Shown piece after piece: positions 27,481-60,780 of a stretch of DNA of 64,000 nt. The position numbers and the translations under genes were made by a program. The stretch covers positions 11,502,657-11,566,656 of the forward strand of contig NC_080718.1 in the NCBI RefSeq assembly GCF_019097595.1, given 5' to 3'. Below the pieces are notes generated by a model that had not been told where the DNA came from, searched no databases, and was given only the letters and a program-made list of their open reading frames with translations. Source of the DNA: Hemibagrus wyckioides. Taxonomy: Eukaryota > Chordata > Actinopteri > Siluriformes > Bagridae. Numbering within the stretch: the stretch's first letter is position 1; each line of letters begins with the position of its first letter.

Positions 27481-28493
27481 AAAGTAAAAATGTGTTCTGA
27501 TGAGTGGTAGAGCAAGGAGTGAAATGTCTTGTGTTCTGCACATTGTCCTGAAAGTGTCCTTTTTTTTTGGGAAAAACCATGGAGTTTTGTGTGATAGACT
27601 TTGTAAGAGGATGACATGAAAAAGCTCTTGCCACAGGAGGGGGTCACTAAGCAAGGAATGACAGGATAACATTGTGATCGAGGAAAGATTGATGAACTTT
27701 ATTTAGAAGACACAAGATCTGAGGTTTGAATGTAATATTTTGTTGTTACTTAAAGAAAAGTACCTGGAGGACAAAAAGAATCGAGTATATTTTTTTTGGG
27801 TTATGGTATATGCAAATTCTACTGATACACCAATCTGCATGTCTTGGACATGCAGGAAAACAGAAAACTTTGTGGGAACCCATGTGTATACAGGAAGAAG
27901 ATGCTAATGCTAGTTCAAGCCTGAACCAGAGTCTCTGGTATGACTGAGAACTTACATTGAGGTCTGAGGATGTCCTAATATGTACAGAGTACTGTGAAGT
28001 TGTGTGGCTGTCCATTTCACCACCGTGCTGCCTGGTTTTGCAATAATTCTCACATACTGTGTCTATGACATATTCAATAGTTTATACACTGAGGAAGAAA
28101 TAGCAATATGATTTGACTATAAATTACTTTTCAGTTTTTAGCACAATAGTCAGAACAGTTGCAGCTAAAACTATTTCTGGAAATCCATTTTCCCACAAAT
28201 TTCAGTTCCAAGACAAACACACCTGCTAAATATTCTGTTTAATTATAGATACAGCTTAAACTTAATTCCAGGAGATCTCTGGTTAGGAAGGGTTTATATT
28301 ATGTTTGGAAAAAAATCCAATTCATAAAATTAATGTCTAAACCATATTCACCTTGAGAAAAAATATTATGACACACTGTGTGGAGTATACTATGTAGTTT
28401 GTAGCTTTAGATGCAGTGTAGCACTAACTTACTAATGAGTTCTCCACATTAATACAGACTTGAAAATGGTTTTGATACTAAATAAAAATGTGC
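27481..28493. other. intergenic spacer, nothing recognised
   Basis: Between the putative polyadenylation signal and the first Tc1 remnant I see only short chance ORFs on both strands (for example 27726-27947 + and 27415-27672 -) with no family resemblance and no splice or promoter context. Confidence 0.4.
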
Positions 28494-28940
28494 TATATAT
28501 GGCCTAAGGTTTGTGGAAACCTGATTATTACATCCATATGTGGTTCTTCCCCAAACTGATGCTATAAAGTTGCAAGCACACAGTTGTGTAGAATGTCTTT
28601 GTATGCTGTAGCTTTTTTCCCTTCACTGGAATTATGGGTCCAGAGTGTAAAGTTGGAGTGAAAAAATTCAAGTGGTCTGCACAAAGCCCTGACCTCAACC
28701 CCTACTGAACACCTTTGGGATGACTACATCAGTGCCTGACCTCACTAATTCTTTCGTGGCTGAATGAACACAACCATGCTCCATCCATGCACAACCACTC
28801 CACAGCCATGTTCCAAAATCTAGTGGAAGGCTTTTCCAAAAGACTGAAAGTTATTATAACTACAAAGGGGGACTAAATCTGCAATAAGCACATTTGGGTT
28901 AGATGGTCATTTGTCCACAAACGTTTGGCTATATAGTGTA
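28494..28940 (+). mobile_element. Tc1/mariner remnant, internally deleted, + strand
   Basis: Both ends carry related inverted sequences: TATATGGCCTAAGGTTTGTGG at the left and the complement of GTCCACAAACGTTTGGCTAT with terminal ATAGTGTA at the right. The interior near 28685-28840 reads as the decayed C-terminal part of a Tc1-type transposase (the PDLNP motif from CCTGACCTCAACCC, then VPDLTNxxVAE), with stops. The N-terminal half of the transposase is missing. It resembles a very common teleost Tc1-like family. Confidence 0.8.
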
Positions 28941-29190
28941 GAACTGATAGGAAACTATTTATGAATGAATGTCATATCATCATTATGTGTTTAGACGTTA
29001 AAAGACAACAAGTGGCCAAAGGGTGCTGCTCATTAAAATTGAGTAAAGTCAAAAAGGAATAAAATAAAATACAAAAAAAAAAACATGAAGTAAATTGATA
29101 AACAAATAAAGCAATAATTAACAGAATTAATTAACGGTTTCTCTATCTACAATATAACTGGAAAACATTGTTTTATAATTAAACCACATT

Positions 29191-29222
<32 letters not shown>
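29191..29222. repeat. (AAAG)n microsatellite
   Basis: About eight AAAG units lie just upstream of the minus-strand Tc1 remnant. Confidence 0.9.
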
Positions 29223-29254
29223 ACCCTAGCTGCAAAGCATGTCTTTTAAGACCT

Positions 29255-29397
29255 TTCTTTGTGCACAGGAGCATTATCAGGCTGGAAGAGGTTTCGATCC
29301 TTTAATTTTAGTGAACAGAAACTACAAACTCAACAGTTTGAAAAAGAACCTCATATAGGTGCAATTTCCAGGTGTCCATAAACTTTTAGGCATATTT
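29255..29397 (-). mobile_element. Tc1/mariner 5'-end fragment, - strand
   Basis: The reverse complement matches the 5' end of the same family as 28494-28940. The diagnostic stretch is GTGCACAGGAGCATTATCAG, and the end reads CAGGTGTCCATAAACTTTTAGGC. It is in opposite orientation to its neighbour, about 0.3 kb away. Confidence 0.7.
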
Positions 29398-29929
29398 TGA
29401 AAAAAGTTTACTGTATGTATCTGGACTGTAATTCCTTTTTAGAGACACCTTAAGAAGTACAATATATGTGCCTTTATAGGTAAAAGGTATATACTAAAGA
29501 TACAAAAGGTGTACACACTGAGAGTTTATACCAATTACTGTGGCCAAGGCCTTCTAATGAAACGGCATATATTTCAACAGAGTGTGAATTACTCTCCATG
29601 GATTTTTGCAAAAAGTTGGTTAAATTTTTTGGCAACATTCCTTTAGGTTCTCTGGTTTCCTCCCTCTTTCCAAAACATTCCAGTAAGTTGACTGTCGGTG
29701 TGTACACGGTGTGTCCTGCAAAAGCTCTTATTCTAGGTGATTTCTGCTGTTTTTTTGTCCAGAACCCACTGTAACCCCAATTAGAATAAAGTGCTTGCTA
29801 ATAATGGATGAATGAATGAATGGATGAATGAATTGGTTTGGAAATATGAAAAACTGTATCCACAGGTCCAAGTTCAAAGACAGTTCAACTGGGAGGGTAT
29901 TCGTCCAATCTGGCAACATAGCTGAGACC

Positions 29930-30219
29930 TCAGTAAGCGTGCACGTGGGGATCCAGCTGTTTAAGCAGCGCGAGGTTTCAGCCCGTTAACCGAAGCTGCG
30001 GTATCTCATAGCTACTGTTTCTCTGTGCAGCACGCGCCAGTATTTCACTGAGGATTTCTATATTGCAGGAGGAGGAAACTTTTTTTTGGACTTAACCCGC
30101 CCCTCTGCATTTTGGGATTTGATCGTGGGCTGTTGCAGGAAGTCCCTTCACATCCTGTATCCTGCATCTGAGAGCTGTGGTTTTATTAGAGCTGCTCTCT
30201 CTCCATCTCTCCGGTAAAC
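29930..30219 (+). promoter_or_regulatory. adam12: putative adam12 promoter and 5' UTR
   Basis: This is one of the few locally GC/CpG-richer stretches. It holds an E-box-type CACGTG near 29943, several CpGs, and a GC-box-like CCCGCCCC near 30098. No clear TATA box is seen. It sits immediately before the signal-peptide exon. The start site is not visible, so the split between promoter and 5' UTR is unknown. Confidence 0.45.
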
Positions 30220-51149
<20,930 letters not shown>

Positions 51150-53494
51150 GTAAGTGCAATCAAACAGCAAATAGCCTTACAGTATGAAATACAAGAGAAT
51201 GCCTACATACAGAATCAGAATATATAACACATTAGCAGAGATGTCCTGCCACAGAACATTTACAGCTCAGAGATTTCAGAAAGTTTCATTTGTTCTGAAC
51301 TACCAGTCTAAGTTGTTGTGAAATAAGAGTGATGTGTGCAGCAGTGGGCTGTTTATTCGTGTGTGTGTGTGTGTGTGAACACTTAAGAAGCAATTAACCG
51401 CAGTCTGCCCCTTTTCACAAATAGTGACACAAATAAACAAAGAGATGCTAAAACATTACAAAGAAAGATACAAAACACTTAACTATTAATTAAGACCTAA
51501 TAGCCCTCATATAGCTAACTGATGGTAAAAATAAATTAAAAAACAAAACAAAACAAAACAATTTTTAATAGCTTTTGTTACTTTTAAAAAGGAAACCAAA
51601 CATCCAAGGACACTAACTGGCAAGAGTTGCATTCTGCCTCTGCTCATAAACCATTCTTTGTATGTCTTGAGTTCAGGGAGTTCATTTCTATGCGCTTTAT
51701 CCAGGACCTAGTGGTTTAAATGAGCTTGGATGACTAAGCCTGTCTGTCTTTGAAAGAAAATAAAAATAAGACTCAATTTTTGCATCTACATTGTTTTATT
51801 TGCTGTTAACAAATAGCTTAAATAGATTATATATGACTTTTATGGAAAGCACAAAAGAATTATTAGCCTACACTGTAGAATAATGCACCCTATTATCTTG
51901 TTTTAAGGTACATCTGGTGAAATGACACTAGATTTCATTTTTAAAAGCCTGTGGTGCTGTCCAAACCATAACAGGTCATCAACAGTGATTGACAAGATGC
52001 ACATGAAATGCAATAGTGATAATGAACACAAATAAATTGCTTTATTGTCCCAGTCATGCATTTGGAGAAACTAGAAGTAAATAGACTAAACTACTATCTT
52101 ACTGGTAAGTAGTAACAGTTCTTAGCATTTCTGTTCAACACAATGACCAATCTTATATCAGGTTTACATCAGCCATGTGTGACTGTGTAGTGTGTTTTTT
52201 TGTTTTCTTCACTGTGAATGTTTTTCTTCATGTCGTTTTAATTATTCAGATTATCAACACAGGCACGTCATGGAGTTATCACTTCATACACTAAAATTTC
52301 AGATCAAAATCAAACAAACTGTATTATAATTATCAATTCAAAATGTCAGATTTCAGAATACAGTTCATTTGTAATGTTTTAGGATAACATTAACTGCATT
52401 AATAATTATGTCAGTGAAAGTTTCTCATAAGGATAGTCAGGCAAGTTTGTACGGTGTGTGTGTGTACTCACAGTTTTGCATACTCTAAGATGCAATAGTT
52501 AAATTGGATGTGGCATGACATTTTATGCACATGTTACAACTCTGCATGTTATCATTAAACTCCAAATTATTAATTATTACTAATTACTGAAAAAAGTAAT
52601 TGATGCTGTGAATAAAGGGATTGTGACTCACTGCATCTGAGCGGATGGAAATCTTGCAGAATGCTGTTTTTCTCCAAGAAATACATTTGCACTCAGAGGA
52701 TTCAGGAAAAATCACGTGCATATTTTTTACCTTGATAAATAATTTAACATTTATCTATTTTTACTATCCTATAATTTATGAGTGAATTAATGAAAAACAA
52801 GTAAATGGAAATGAAATTAAATACCTGATGTGTTTCATCATCTGCATCTCTTCATCATCTATTCATTAGGAAAGTTCGCTTAGAGCTACAGCGAAATTTG
52901 GCAGAAATGCATGTGAGATGGACTACGATAAAACATACTTAGAAGATTCAGGGTTGTCTAAGATTTTTTGTCACAGTGGAATTGTTGTATTCTTGGACTT
53001 CCCCAGACCCACTCCTGCCAATAACACTGAGGAACAGTATGACTGATTCCCATGAGCCTTTCCCAAATGTGTTCCAAATGAGTTCTGAATATTGTACTCT
53101 TTTTATGTGCTTAATAGAATTTCTTACGAAAATGCTAATGAATTCTCAAAATTCTCAAAGCCAGAAGGAGTTTCAACATTTTCATAATTTTCAACAGCAG
53201 CTCTGACTATAACTGTCTACAGAAAAAAATCTCAGGATTATATTAATATGCTCATTCTAATATTTTCTTGTTTTTATAGTAAGAACATACGCAGGGACTT
53301 GTATGGTGGAGGTGCCACATAATCGGATTACAAATGTGTGTGCATGGTGATATGGTAAAGTTTGTGTGAGGAAGAAGGAAGGAGAGTCGGAGGTTTGTCT
53401 TGTTTTGTCAGAGGTAAAGCTAGAATTCAGACAAAGTTACTGACAAAGTGTGTCCTTCCTGGCTTCCTTTCTAAATTGTTTGTAATGTGTGAGT

Positions 53495-53625
53495 GTGTGT
53501 GCCATTGTGCCCTGTACTACACCTCCCAAGGCGTCCCCTGACTGGTGCACCGAATCCCCTAGAATAGGCTCCAGGTTTCATGTGGCCCTGTGTAGGAAAA
53601 GGGGTAGAGAAAATAGATGGATGGA
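53495..53625 (+). repeat. dispersed SINE-like repeat fragment
   Basis: GTGCCCTGTACTACACCTCC, CAAGGCGTCCCCTGACTGGT, CTAGAATAGGCTCCAGG and AGATGGATGGAT follow the order of the same broad repeat class as 14461-14698. Confidence 0.65.
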
Positions 53626-54296
53626 TTTTCAGTCAGTGAATACTGTCACTGAAATGTTCTGTTTCATATTTTAAGACCACTTAATTTTGTATATGATGTA
53701 AAAATGAGATCAAGACTACACTTAGGTATATACATGTTATGAATTCATTCCAGTCTATTATGTTCCTATGACACATTAATAAAAATGTATGACTGAATTT
53801 CTTACACTAATTGGTATGGTATAAAGTAAAATGCCAAGAGAAATAAGAGATTACATTTTAACTCATTTTTTAATGCTTATAAAGTGCCTGGGACCCATAA
53901 TTGCTACTAGAATGACAGCTGTGACATTTCAGCTCAAACATTGCATCTACTCTATGAATAAATTCTACCTGTCAAACTTATCCTGTCATGCATCCTCTAC
54001 TGATAAAGGAAGATGTAGTGAGTTATTGTGACTACCACAGATGTCACTGCTATTAAGGAAGAGACAGAGTTTGTGCCATACATATTCTTCCTCTCATTCA
54101 GCCAAACAGGAAGGAACACAACAGAGGGATATAGAAAACGTCAGTACTGCAGTAACTCAAAACATCTCCATAGCAGCCGAGACTGTGTGTTCGTGATTGG
54201 AAAGGTGTACGTGTATGTTCTTGCCAGAATGACATCATCTGGTCTTCAAGATCTAATAGTACTAGATCTGCTACTTTGTTTAACCTTAAGAGAGAG

Positions 54297-54318
54297 AGAC
54301 ACACACACACACACACAT
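54297..54318. repeat. (AC)n microsatellite
   Basis: About eleven AC units. Confidence 0.9.
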
Positions 54319-54604
54319 TTTTTTACTCCACACTTTAGTAGACAGTAGTAGATAGTAGACAGATATAGAATGAAATGAATGAAGGAACTGAATAGGTTTG
54401 ATAAAGAAACGCTGATAAAGAAAATAAAAGCTAAAGCTAAAGCAGCTTCTCTAGACATGTGTGACAAATAGACAAATTGGTGAATCTCTTAAAGAGTCCA
54501 AGAAAAAAATAAAAAGTTATTATTTTTTTTTAAGTTAGAATGAAACCATTACCAACACTTCTTTGTTGGAGATGCCTAACTCTAATCAGCAGATCTGTTT
54601 GTTT

Positions 54605-54740
54605 CCTTAAATTGCACAGGACTATTAACAATAGCTCACAGTGAGGAAAAGCTTCCTGAGATGGCACGAGGAAGAAACCTTGAGAGGAACCAAACAAAAA
54701 AAGAAACCTATTCTTTTCCGGATTACACCGGATAGTGTGA
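54605..54740 (+). repeat. dispersed teleost repeat
   Basis: GAGGAAAAGCTTCCTGAGAT, GGCACGAGGAAGAAACCTTG and AGAGGAACCAAAC belong to the family also seen at 24541-24725. Confidence 0.7.
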
Positions 54741-57156
54741 TTATAAATCAAGCTGGGCTGTTAATGCTTTGCTACAACTGTATACAACACTGTAAAACCT
54801 GATAGCCCTATTAAGTTATGTTATTTGTACACTACTACCCAAACATAGTATAAAAAAGATTTAAACCGTGTGTGCAATCATAAAGTGGCATAGTGGGAGA
54901 TATTGCACATATTCAGCATTATAAATTATTAACCTAATATGGTAATCACAGCACAGTAAGTGATACGATAAGCGATCATGATAAAGTAATGATCATGACT
55001 ACATGGAATTTGTTCAGGTTGAGTTTACTCACGTTTTTTAAGTTGCTGAGTATGAGAATATTTTGAATAGAAGTCCTGGCTTGAGCAAAGGACATTCATT
55101 ATGATTACAACAGCAGCTGAAGCAAGAGTGAAACGTATTAACTTTTTAGAGTACTCACTGTCGACCATTCATAGCAGCGGAAGGTGAGTCACAAATGCAG
55201 AAAGCTCCATAATAGCAATTAAGGAGTAGTGCATCAGGGTGAATTAGGCAGGTCTAAAAGGAGAAGAGTCACAGCAGGGGATGTGTCTTGGGATCAGGCA
55301 CTGACAACACATCAGTCAGCAGGAGTACGGATTCAGCACAACTCGACAGAGGACAGATTATTAGATGTGCTCGTAAGGGTGTGCATTATGATTAGACTGC
55401 AAGCAAAGACTAAACATTCCAGTTCACAATAAAAATCTAATTGTTGGATTCAGTATTCTTTACACTGGTATAATTTTACTTATACTTATGGGCTTAGACA
55501 AATTCCTTATATTTAGATTGTATATATTCTGTCAAACTGTGCTTTTTTCCCTCAAATTTGTATTTTTTAGGGTGTTTTTGATTATTATGTTATTAGATGA
55601 AATTCAGGGAAAATCCACTTTACAAACACCAAGATTTTAATTATAGCCATGTCAGTATGTATAAAGTATGCATAAAAGGATGACAAAGAAAAAAGGAAGA
55701 ATGAGAGAAAGGGTTATTATGGGTTAATGATAAAGTCTGTAGTTTCACAGTGAACGGTTCCAAGTGTGCGTGAACTTTTCCTCTTTTGAAAATTACTCCT
55801 GCAAAAGGGGTGCCAGGTAATTTGTTCTTCTTGGAACAGAAATTAATAACAGATTCCAGCATTAACGTGTAATCAGGAGTTTGACAGAGTGCAAAACTTC
55901 AATAGGACAGAGAAATAGGAGAAAGTAATAGCATGTTTCAGTTAGTAAGACATGTCCTTGACAATACTGTTAACAAACACCTTTTATATTTCTTTGAGTG
56001 TACATTTCTGTAACTGAATGGATGAATGGCCTTCCTTACTTTTAAAGCATGTATGTGTATATATGTTTTTAATTATTAATTATTTCTTTCGTTTTCTCTC
56101 TGTGTCTCTTCCCTGTACACCTCTTGCAATCGCTGTGCAAATCTCTGTGTCTCTGTGACTTCTGGTATATCTCACCTGCTATTTTTGGTGTCTGACATTA
56201 CCATAGAGAGTACTGCCTCTAAAGCAATTCTCTCCTATCCACCAAGCCTAACATCAAATGCAATGTCAGCCTGAGCTCTGCTGCTTCTAACCTCTCAAAT
56301 GAGTTACCTGTCAAGAGCGGGTGTCTACATAGGAACTAGATATGCGGCTATGCAGGCATCATTGGTTTCTATCTAATTGCACATGTCTGTCTATGATGAA
56401 CACATTACCTTCAGTAATTGGCTGGAAATTGGGCTGAGAGACATGCAGATAGAGAAAGCATTAAACTAATCAATTTTCCCTTCCTCATGATGAAAGAGTA
56501 CTGTTTGTTATAAGATATAGAAATATCATATTGATAGGCTTGGCATGAGCTGGGTGCTAAAATGACAAAGTACCGAGTGTTGTGCCGGAAGAAAGTGGAG
56601 CATATCCATGTGTACGATAAATTATGCATGGTAAAATAATGAAGCATAATGTTTCAATGAATCCATGCGAATCATTTTATCTCTGTCGTTTATCTCTCTA
56701 AACCAAAACATATTTTCCATCTTGCCAAAGTAGCATCAGATATTTATCATACATGTTTATGCTCCATGAAACATGGGCTAGGTTCAGCTCATTTTATGCA
56801 CACTGCAGTTTGTCAAATTTATCATTGCTAGATTTCCTTCTGTGCTACTCAGTCTGTACATCACAGTCTTCTAAAAAGAGAACTGGAAGTTTGTGTTGCA
56901 TGACGTAAACTGCAGTCAGAGTGTCAGGATGGTGTAGAGTGCAGAGCTTGTACGTGAGGCTGTTGTCTCCTCCGAAAGATAACTGAAGTGCTCCCCCCAT
57001 CCCCTTCCTGCTGTTAGCAGTTGGAAACTATGGTTCAGTCCATTTGTTTTTTGTATTTTATCCACATACTGAGTTCTAAGAATTCTATGCATTGAAAAAA
57101 TGTACCCCTCTACAGACTGAAGCATTAGTTCCTTAGGATAATTTGTTTGCATTCCA

Positions 57157-57312
57157 TTATATTATATTATATTATATTATATTATATTATATTATATTAT
57201 ATTATATTATATTATATTATATTATATTATATTGTATTATATTATATTGTATTATATTATATTATATTATATTATATTATATTATATTATATTATATTAT
57301 ATTATATTATAT
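57157..57312. repeat. (ATATT)n pentanucleotide array, about 155 bp
   Basis: About 31 units with two ATTGT variants near the middle. Confidence 0.97.
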
Positions 57313-57378
57313 ACAGTAGATAATGGCACCAGTCTGAGAATGAGGATCACTATCAGGCCAATAACAGCCCAAAATTGA

Positions 57379-57399
57379 ATGAATGAATGAATGAATGAA

Positions 57400-57434
<35 letters not shown>
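57379..57434. repeat. (GAAT)n(AAAT)n compound microsatellite
   Basis: About five GAAT units run into about nine AAAT units. Confidence 0.95.
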
Positions 57435-57435
<1 letters not shown>

Positions 57436-58014
57436 GATAAAATGGGATGAAAAGAGTAAAAATCAAAATGGAGTTGCAAAAAATACTGGAATTGGATTTG
57501 GTTAAGTTTCTATTCGCTGTTTTAAATTAATTCATTCTTTTTTAATACATCATCGTTTGAATAGTAACAACTTGTATATTCTTTGATATGATGTAGTTTG
57601 GAGGGATTTATTTATACATTTATGGAAGGAATCTTAGGGGTACATGCTCTGTAGCAGTCAGCAGGTTTTCTGCCAGGACATCACGCTATGCTTTCTTGCC
57701 TTATTAACTTTGATAGAGGACACAGATTTAGTGAGTGAGGGAAGTGTTTATAGCTGCTTCAACATAAGTGTTAAAGCTCAGAACTTGTTTTGAGGGAGTT
57801 TGTGTGTGTATCTGCTAAGAACAATTGAAAAGCATGACATTTCCCTTAATTAGTACATATCGTAATCATTGCAAATAGCTGTGGTATAAGAGGAATAAAA
57901 CATTTTGAAAGATGTAGCTATTAGAAAGGAAAAAAAACATTCTGGGTAGTTACAGTAGCGCTACATTATTTTCCTTTTAGAAGAAAAGCTCAGGGCACAA
58001 AGCCTTTCTTTACA

Positions 58015-58195
58015 CACACATACATTACAGCACAGTGGAATTCTTTGCTTCACATACCCCATCTGAGAAAGTTGGGGTCAGAGCACAGGGGCAGCTATGA
58101 TACAGTGCCCCTGAAGCAGGGAAGATTATGCGCCTTGCTTAGTTGCCCAACAGTGGAGCTTGGTGGTGCTGGGGCTTGAACCCCGATCCTCTGAT
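58015..58195 (+). repeat. dispersed teleost repeat
   Basis: ACAGCACAGTGGAATTCTTT, GGGGTCAGAGCACAGGGGCA, GTGCCCCTGAAGCAGGGAAG and GGGCTTGAACCCCGATCCTC form a common fish repeat with a tRNA-like box. Confidence 0.65.
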
Positions 58196-58405
58196 AATTA
58201 AATTAGATTTTATTAAATAATCTATAGATTAGATTAGGGAATTAATAATAAATAATGAAATGAAAGATTTCTAAATATTAAACATTAGACTAAATCATGT
58301 CATTAAAATTATTATATCAAAAGAATAAATCGCTAATTGTTATCAATAACAAATCAAATAAATCAGAATCACCTAATCAATGTTTGAATTTAGCACACGT
58401 TGACT

Positions 58406-59171
58406 TTAACCTCCTACAACCTGGCGTCCACATACACTACCAGTCAAAAGTTTGGACACACCTTTTAATTCAATGTTTTTTGTTTAGGGATTTATTTTCT
58501 ACATTCTAGAACAATACTGGAGATTTCAAAACTATGAAATAAAACACATGGACTTAAGTAATCCATATCTAATGACAAAAAACAACAGTCAGTTATTTTA
58601 AGACACGAAGGTCAGGTGTTCTGGAATAGTTCTTGCAAGAACAGTATTGTCAAGTGCATTTGCAAAACCCATCAAGCACCATGATGAAACTGGCTCACAT
58701 GAAGACCATCCCAGTAAAACAAGACCAAAACTGACCTCTGCTGCAGAGGAGAAGTTCATTTAGAGTTACCAGCCTCAGAAATCACCAATTAACAGCACCT
58801 CAGATTAGAGCCGTTATGAAGGCTTTACAGAGCATCAGTAGCAGACATATCTCAATATCAACTGTTCAAACGACCTTATTGTGTATTTCGGCCGCCTTCA
58901 GCATTGTTTTACAATGTAGAAAGAAATAAACATCAGGAAAAACCATGGAATTAGAAGGTGTGTCCAAACTTTTGACTGGTAGTGTACGTGGACATCACAT
59001 TTTTGGTTGTGTGCACCATAATACTTAATTCTTTGTAAGTGGAACCTGTTGTACACAAAAGAAGTGGCTTCATGTTCAAAGATAATATCTGGTTATTATA
59101 TTTATTGGTTACTCCTAACCCCAAATAGGTAGAAGAAATCTAAAATGCAAGCTCAGGTCTTAGGAGGTTAA
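58406..59171. mobile_element. TTAA-flanked MITE (piggyBac-like ends), interrupted
   Basis: The left end TTAACCTCCTACAACCTGGC and the right end CAGGTCTTAGGAGGTTAA are inverted repeats beginning with TTAA, the target typical of piggyBac-type elements. There is no coding capacity. A Tc1-type MITE sits inside, so the original length was about 0.2 kb. Confidence 0.65.
58433..58986. mobile_element. Tc1-type MITE, about 554 bp
   Basis: The terminal inverted repeats TACACTACCAGTCAAAAGTT (TGGACACACC) and the complementary GGTGTGTCCAAACTTTTGAC (TGGTAGTGTA) are nearly perfect over about 30 bp. It lies at a TA target within CCACA/CGTGG of the outer element. It has no transposase frame. Confidence 0.9.
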
Positions 59172-60751
59172 TACTGTATCAGTTCTCTCACAGTTTTAAG
59201 AGGGGTTATTCAAGGCTTTTTAGAGAACACTGTTTCTATGCAAAGTTTGGCTTTCACTTTCACACTATAAATAAAATATAAGACAAAAAATGTTATGGTG
59301 CCTATGACTTTTGCACTGTTTCTATACAGTTTATTTTGCTTCTACAATTAACTTAACTCTTTGTCCAAGAGCACTGATGCTAATAGGTTAGTATACCAAA
59401 AATTGTCAGAATGTTTATTGGTAAAACTCACGAAGGGTCTTTTTGTTCAAAACCCTTAGAGAGTAATGTAGTCGTGGCTTTAAACATAAACTACATAGGG
59501 ACTATCATTTTTTTGCAGTGGTTCATGGTGCTGTTCAGGTGAAGGAAGTTGGTAATAGAGGGATGCATTGTATTTGCAACAACGTCTTGAACCTGAAATA
59601 TTTATCTCCACAATACATCCCCCAAAACTCCATGTTACTTCAGTGCTCAATGTGTAAATCAATGTTACTGGCACTATTCCTTTAGTGATTATTTCTCCCA
59701 AATGGCCTATTCATAGACTGACTATAAGTCTGTCTGTTCTACATTTCACTACTGACCTCATTTCCTTGTTCTACTGGCAACTCTAGAACCGTTAATAAGG
59801 TGACACTCGTAAAAAAAAAGCAAGAGACAATAAAGACTTCTATGCTTTATGATATACACCTCGTTTTAACTTTAAATTGCTTGCTGAATAATAACTTTAA
59901 TGCTTGTGTGCTTCTGGGACCAGCATAAAGTTTGCAGTGTGTATTGGACTAAATCGTATACAATGAATTAGGTATAAATTACGTGGTAGATGTGCAATCA
60001 ATGTGACTAGTAAAATGATATGTATATATCTGAATGAAAAATGAACCCTCCACAATTAATTGAGTGATGTTATAGAGCTTAAGTCTACTTTAAAGCATGA
60101 TGTCATTGTTGGATAACATAAACCTACTTACATGTGTGGCACTCCAAATCCTGTTCACTTCCTTTGCTCTGTGTTTATATGTTTGTGAATGCACAACATA
60201 TCCATCTTAAATCTTCTAATTTGCATTTCCTAGATGAATTTTATAAATGTTGATGCTTTCGCCCTTTGTTTATCTGCTCAGCTTGAATAAAGTAGCAAAA
60301 ATTGACATCTACACTAACACCTGACATTCGTAGAACTTTGAATTAATGTCTAAGGTGCTTAAAAAAACATGCCAAACATGACCAAAAATAAGTTACAGTA
60401 GCAGGCTGCATCCACCCATGAGCAAATTTGAGTAGGCTTAGTCTGTGCCAAAACTGGTAATGCAAATCTGCTTGGGCAAATTGTCAAAGGGAATAGCAGC
60501 ATATCAAATGAAACATTTCACAAACTGGAAAAGCAAAATAAGATAAACGCTTTAGCAGGTATCATGTTGTAGTTTTTCCTCAGTTAGCTGAGACTAAATT
60601 GTCTCTCTCACAGTCTCACTTCCTGTTCCCAGAACAGGCTTTGACCCCAGTGACCTCATCACTGAAGGTCAACAGCCAAACCAGGAAGTGAGTACCCATT
60701 TTATCAGGCAAAAGTGATAATGTCAAAAACATAGGAAAAGCACAGTGAAAG

Positions 60752-60780
60752 AGAGTGAGAGAGAGAGAGAGAGAGAGATT
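60752..60780. repeat. (GA)n microsatellite
   Basis: About 14 GA units. Confidence 0.85.

Noticed and set aside
52870..52916. Possible adam12 exon 4 (acceptor CATTAG, donor GTGAGA, reading EKVRLELQRNLAEMH)
   Set aside because: It is in phase with exon 3, but the expected ADAM prodomain segment G-L-x-A-x-x-x-T-E-T-x-Y is absent and nothing in it resembles an ADAM.
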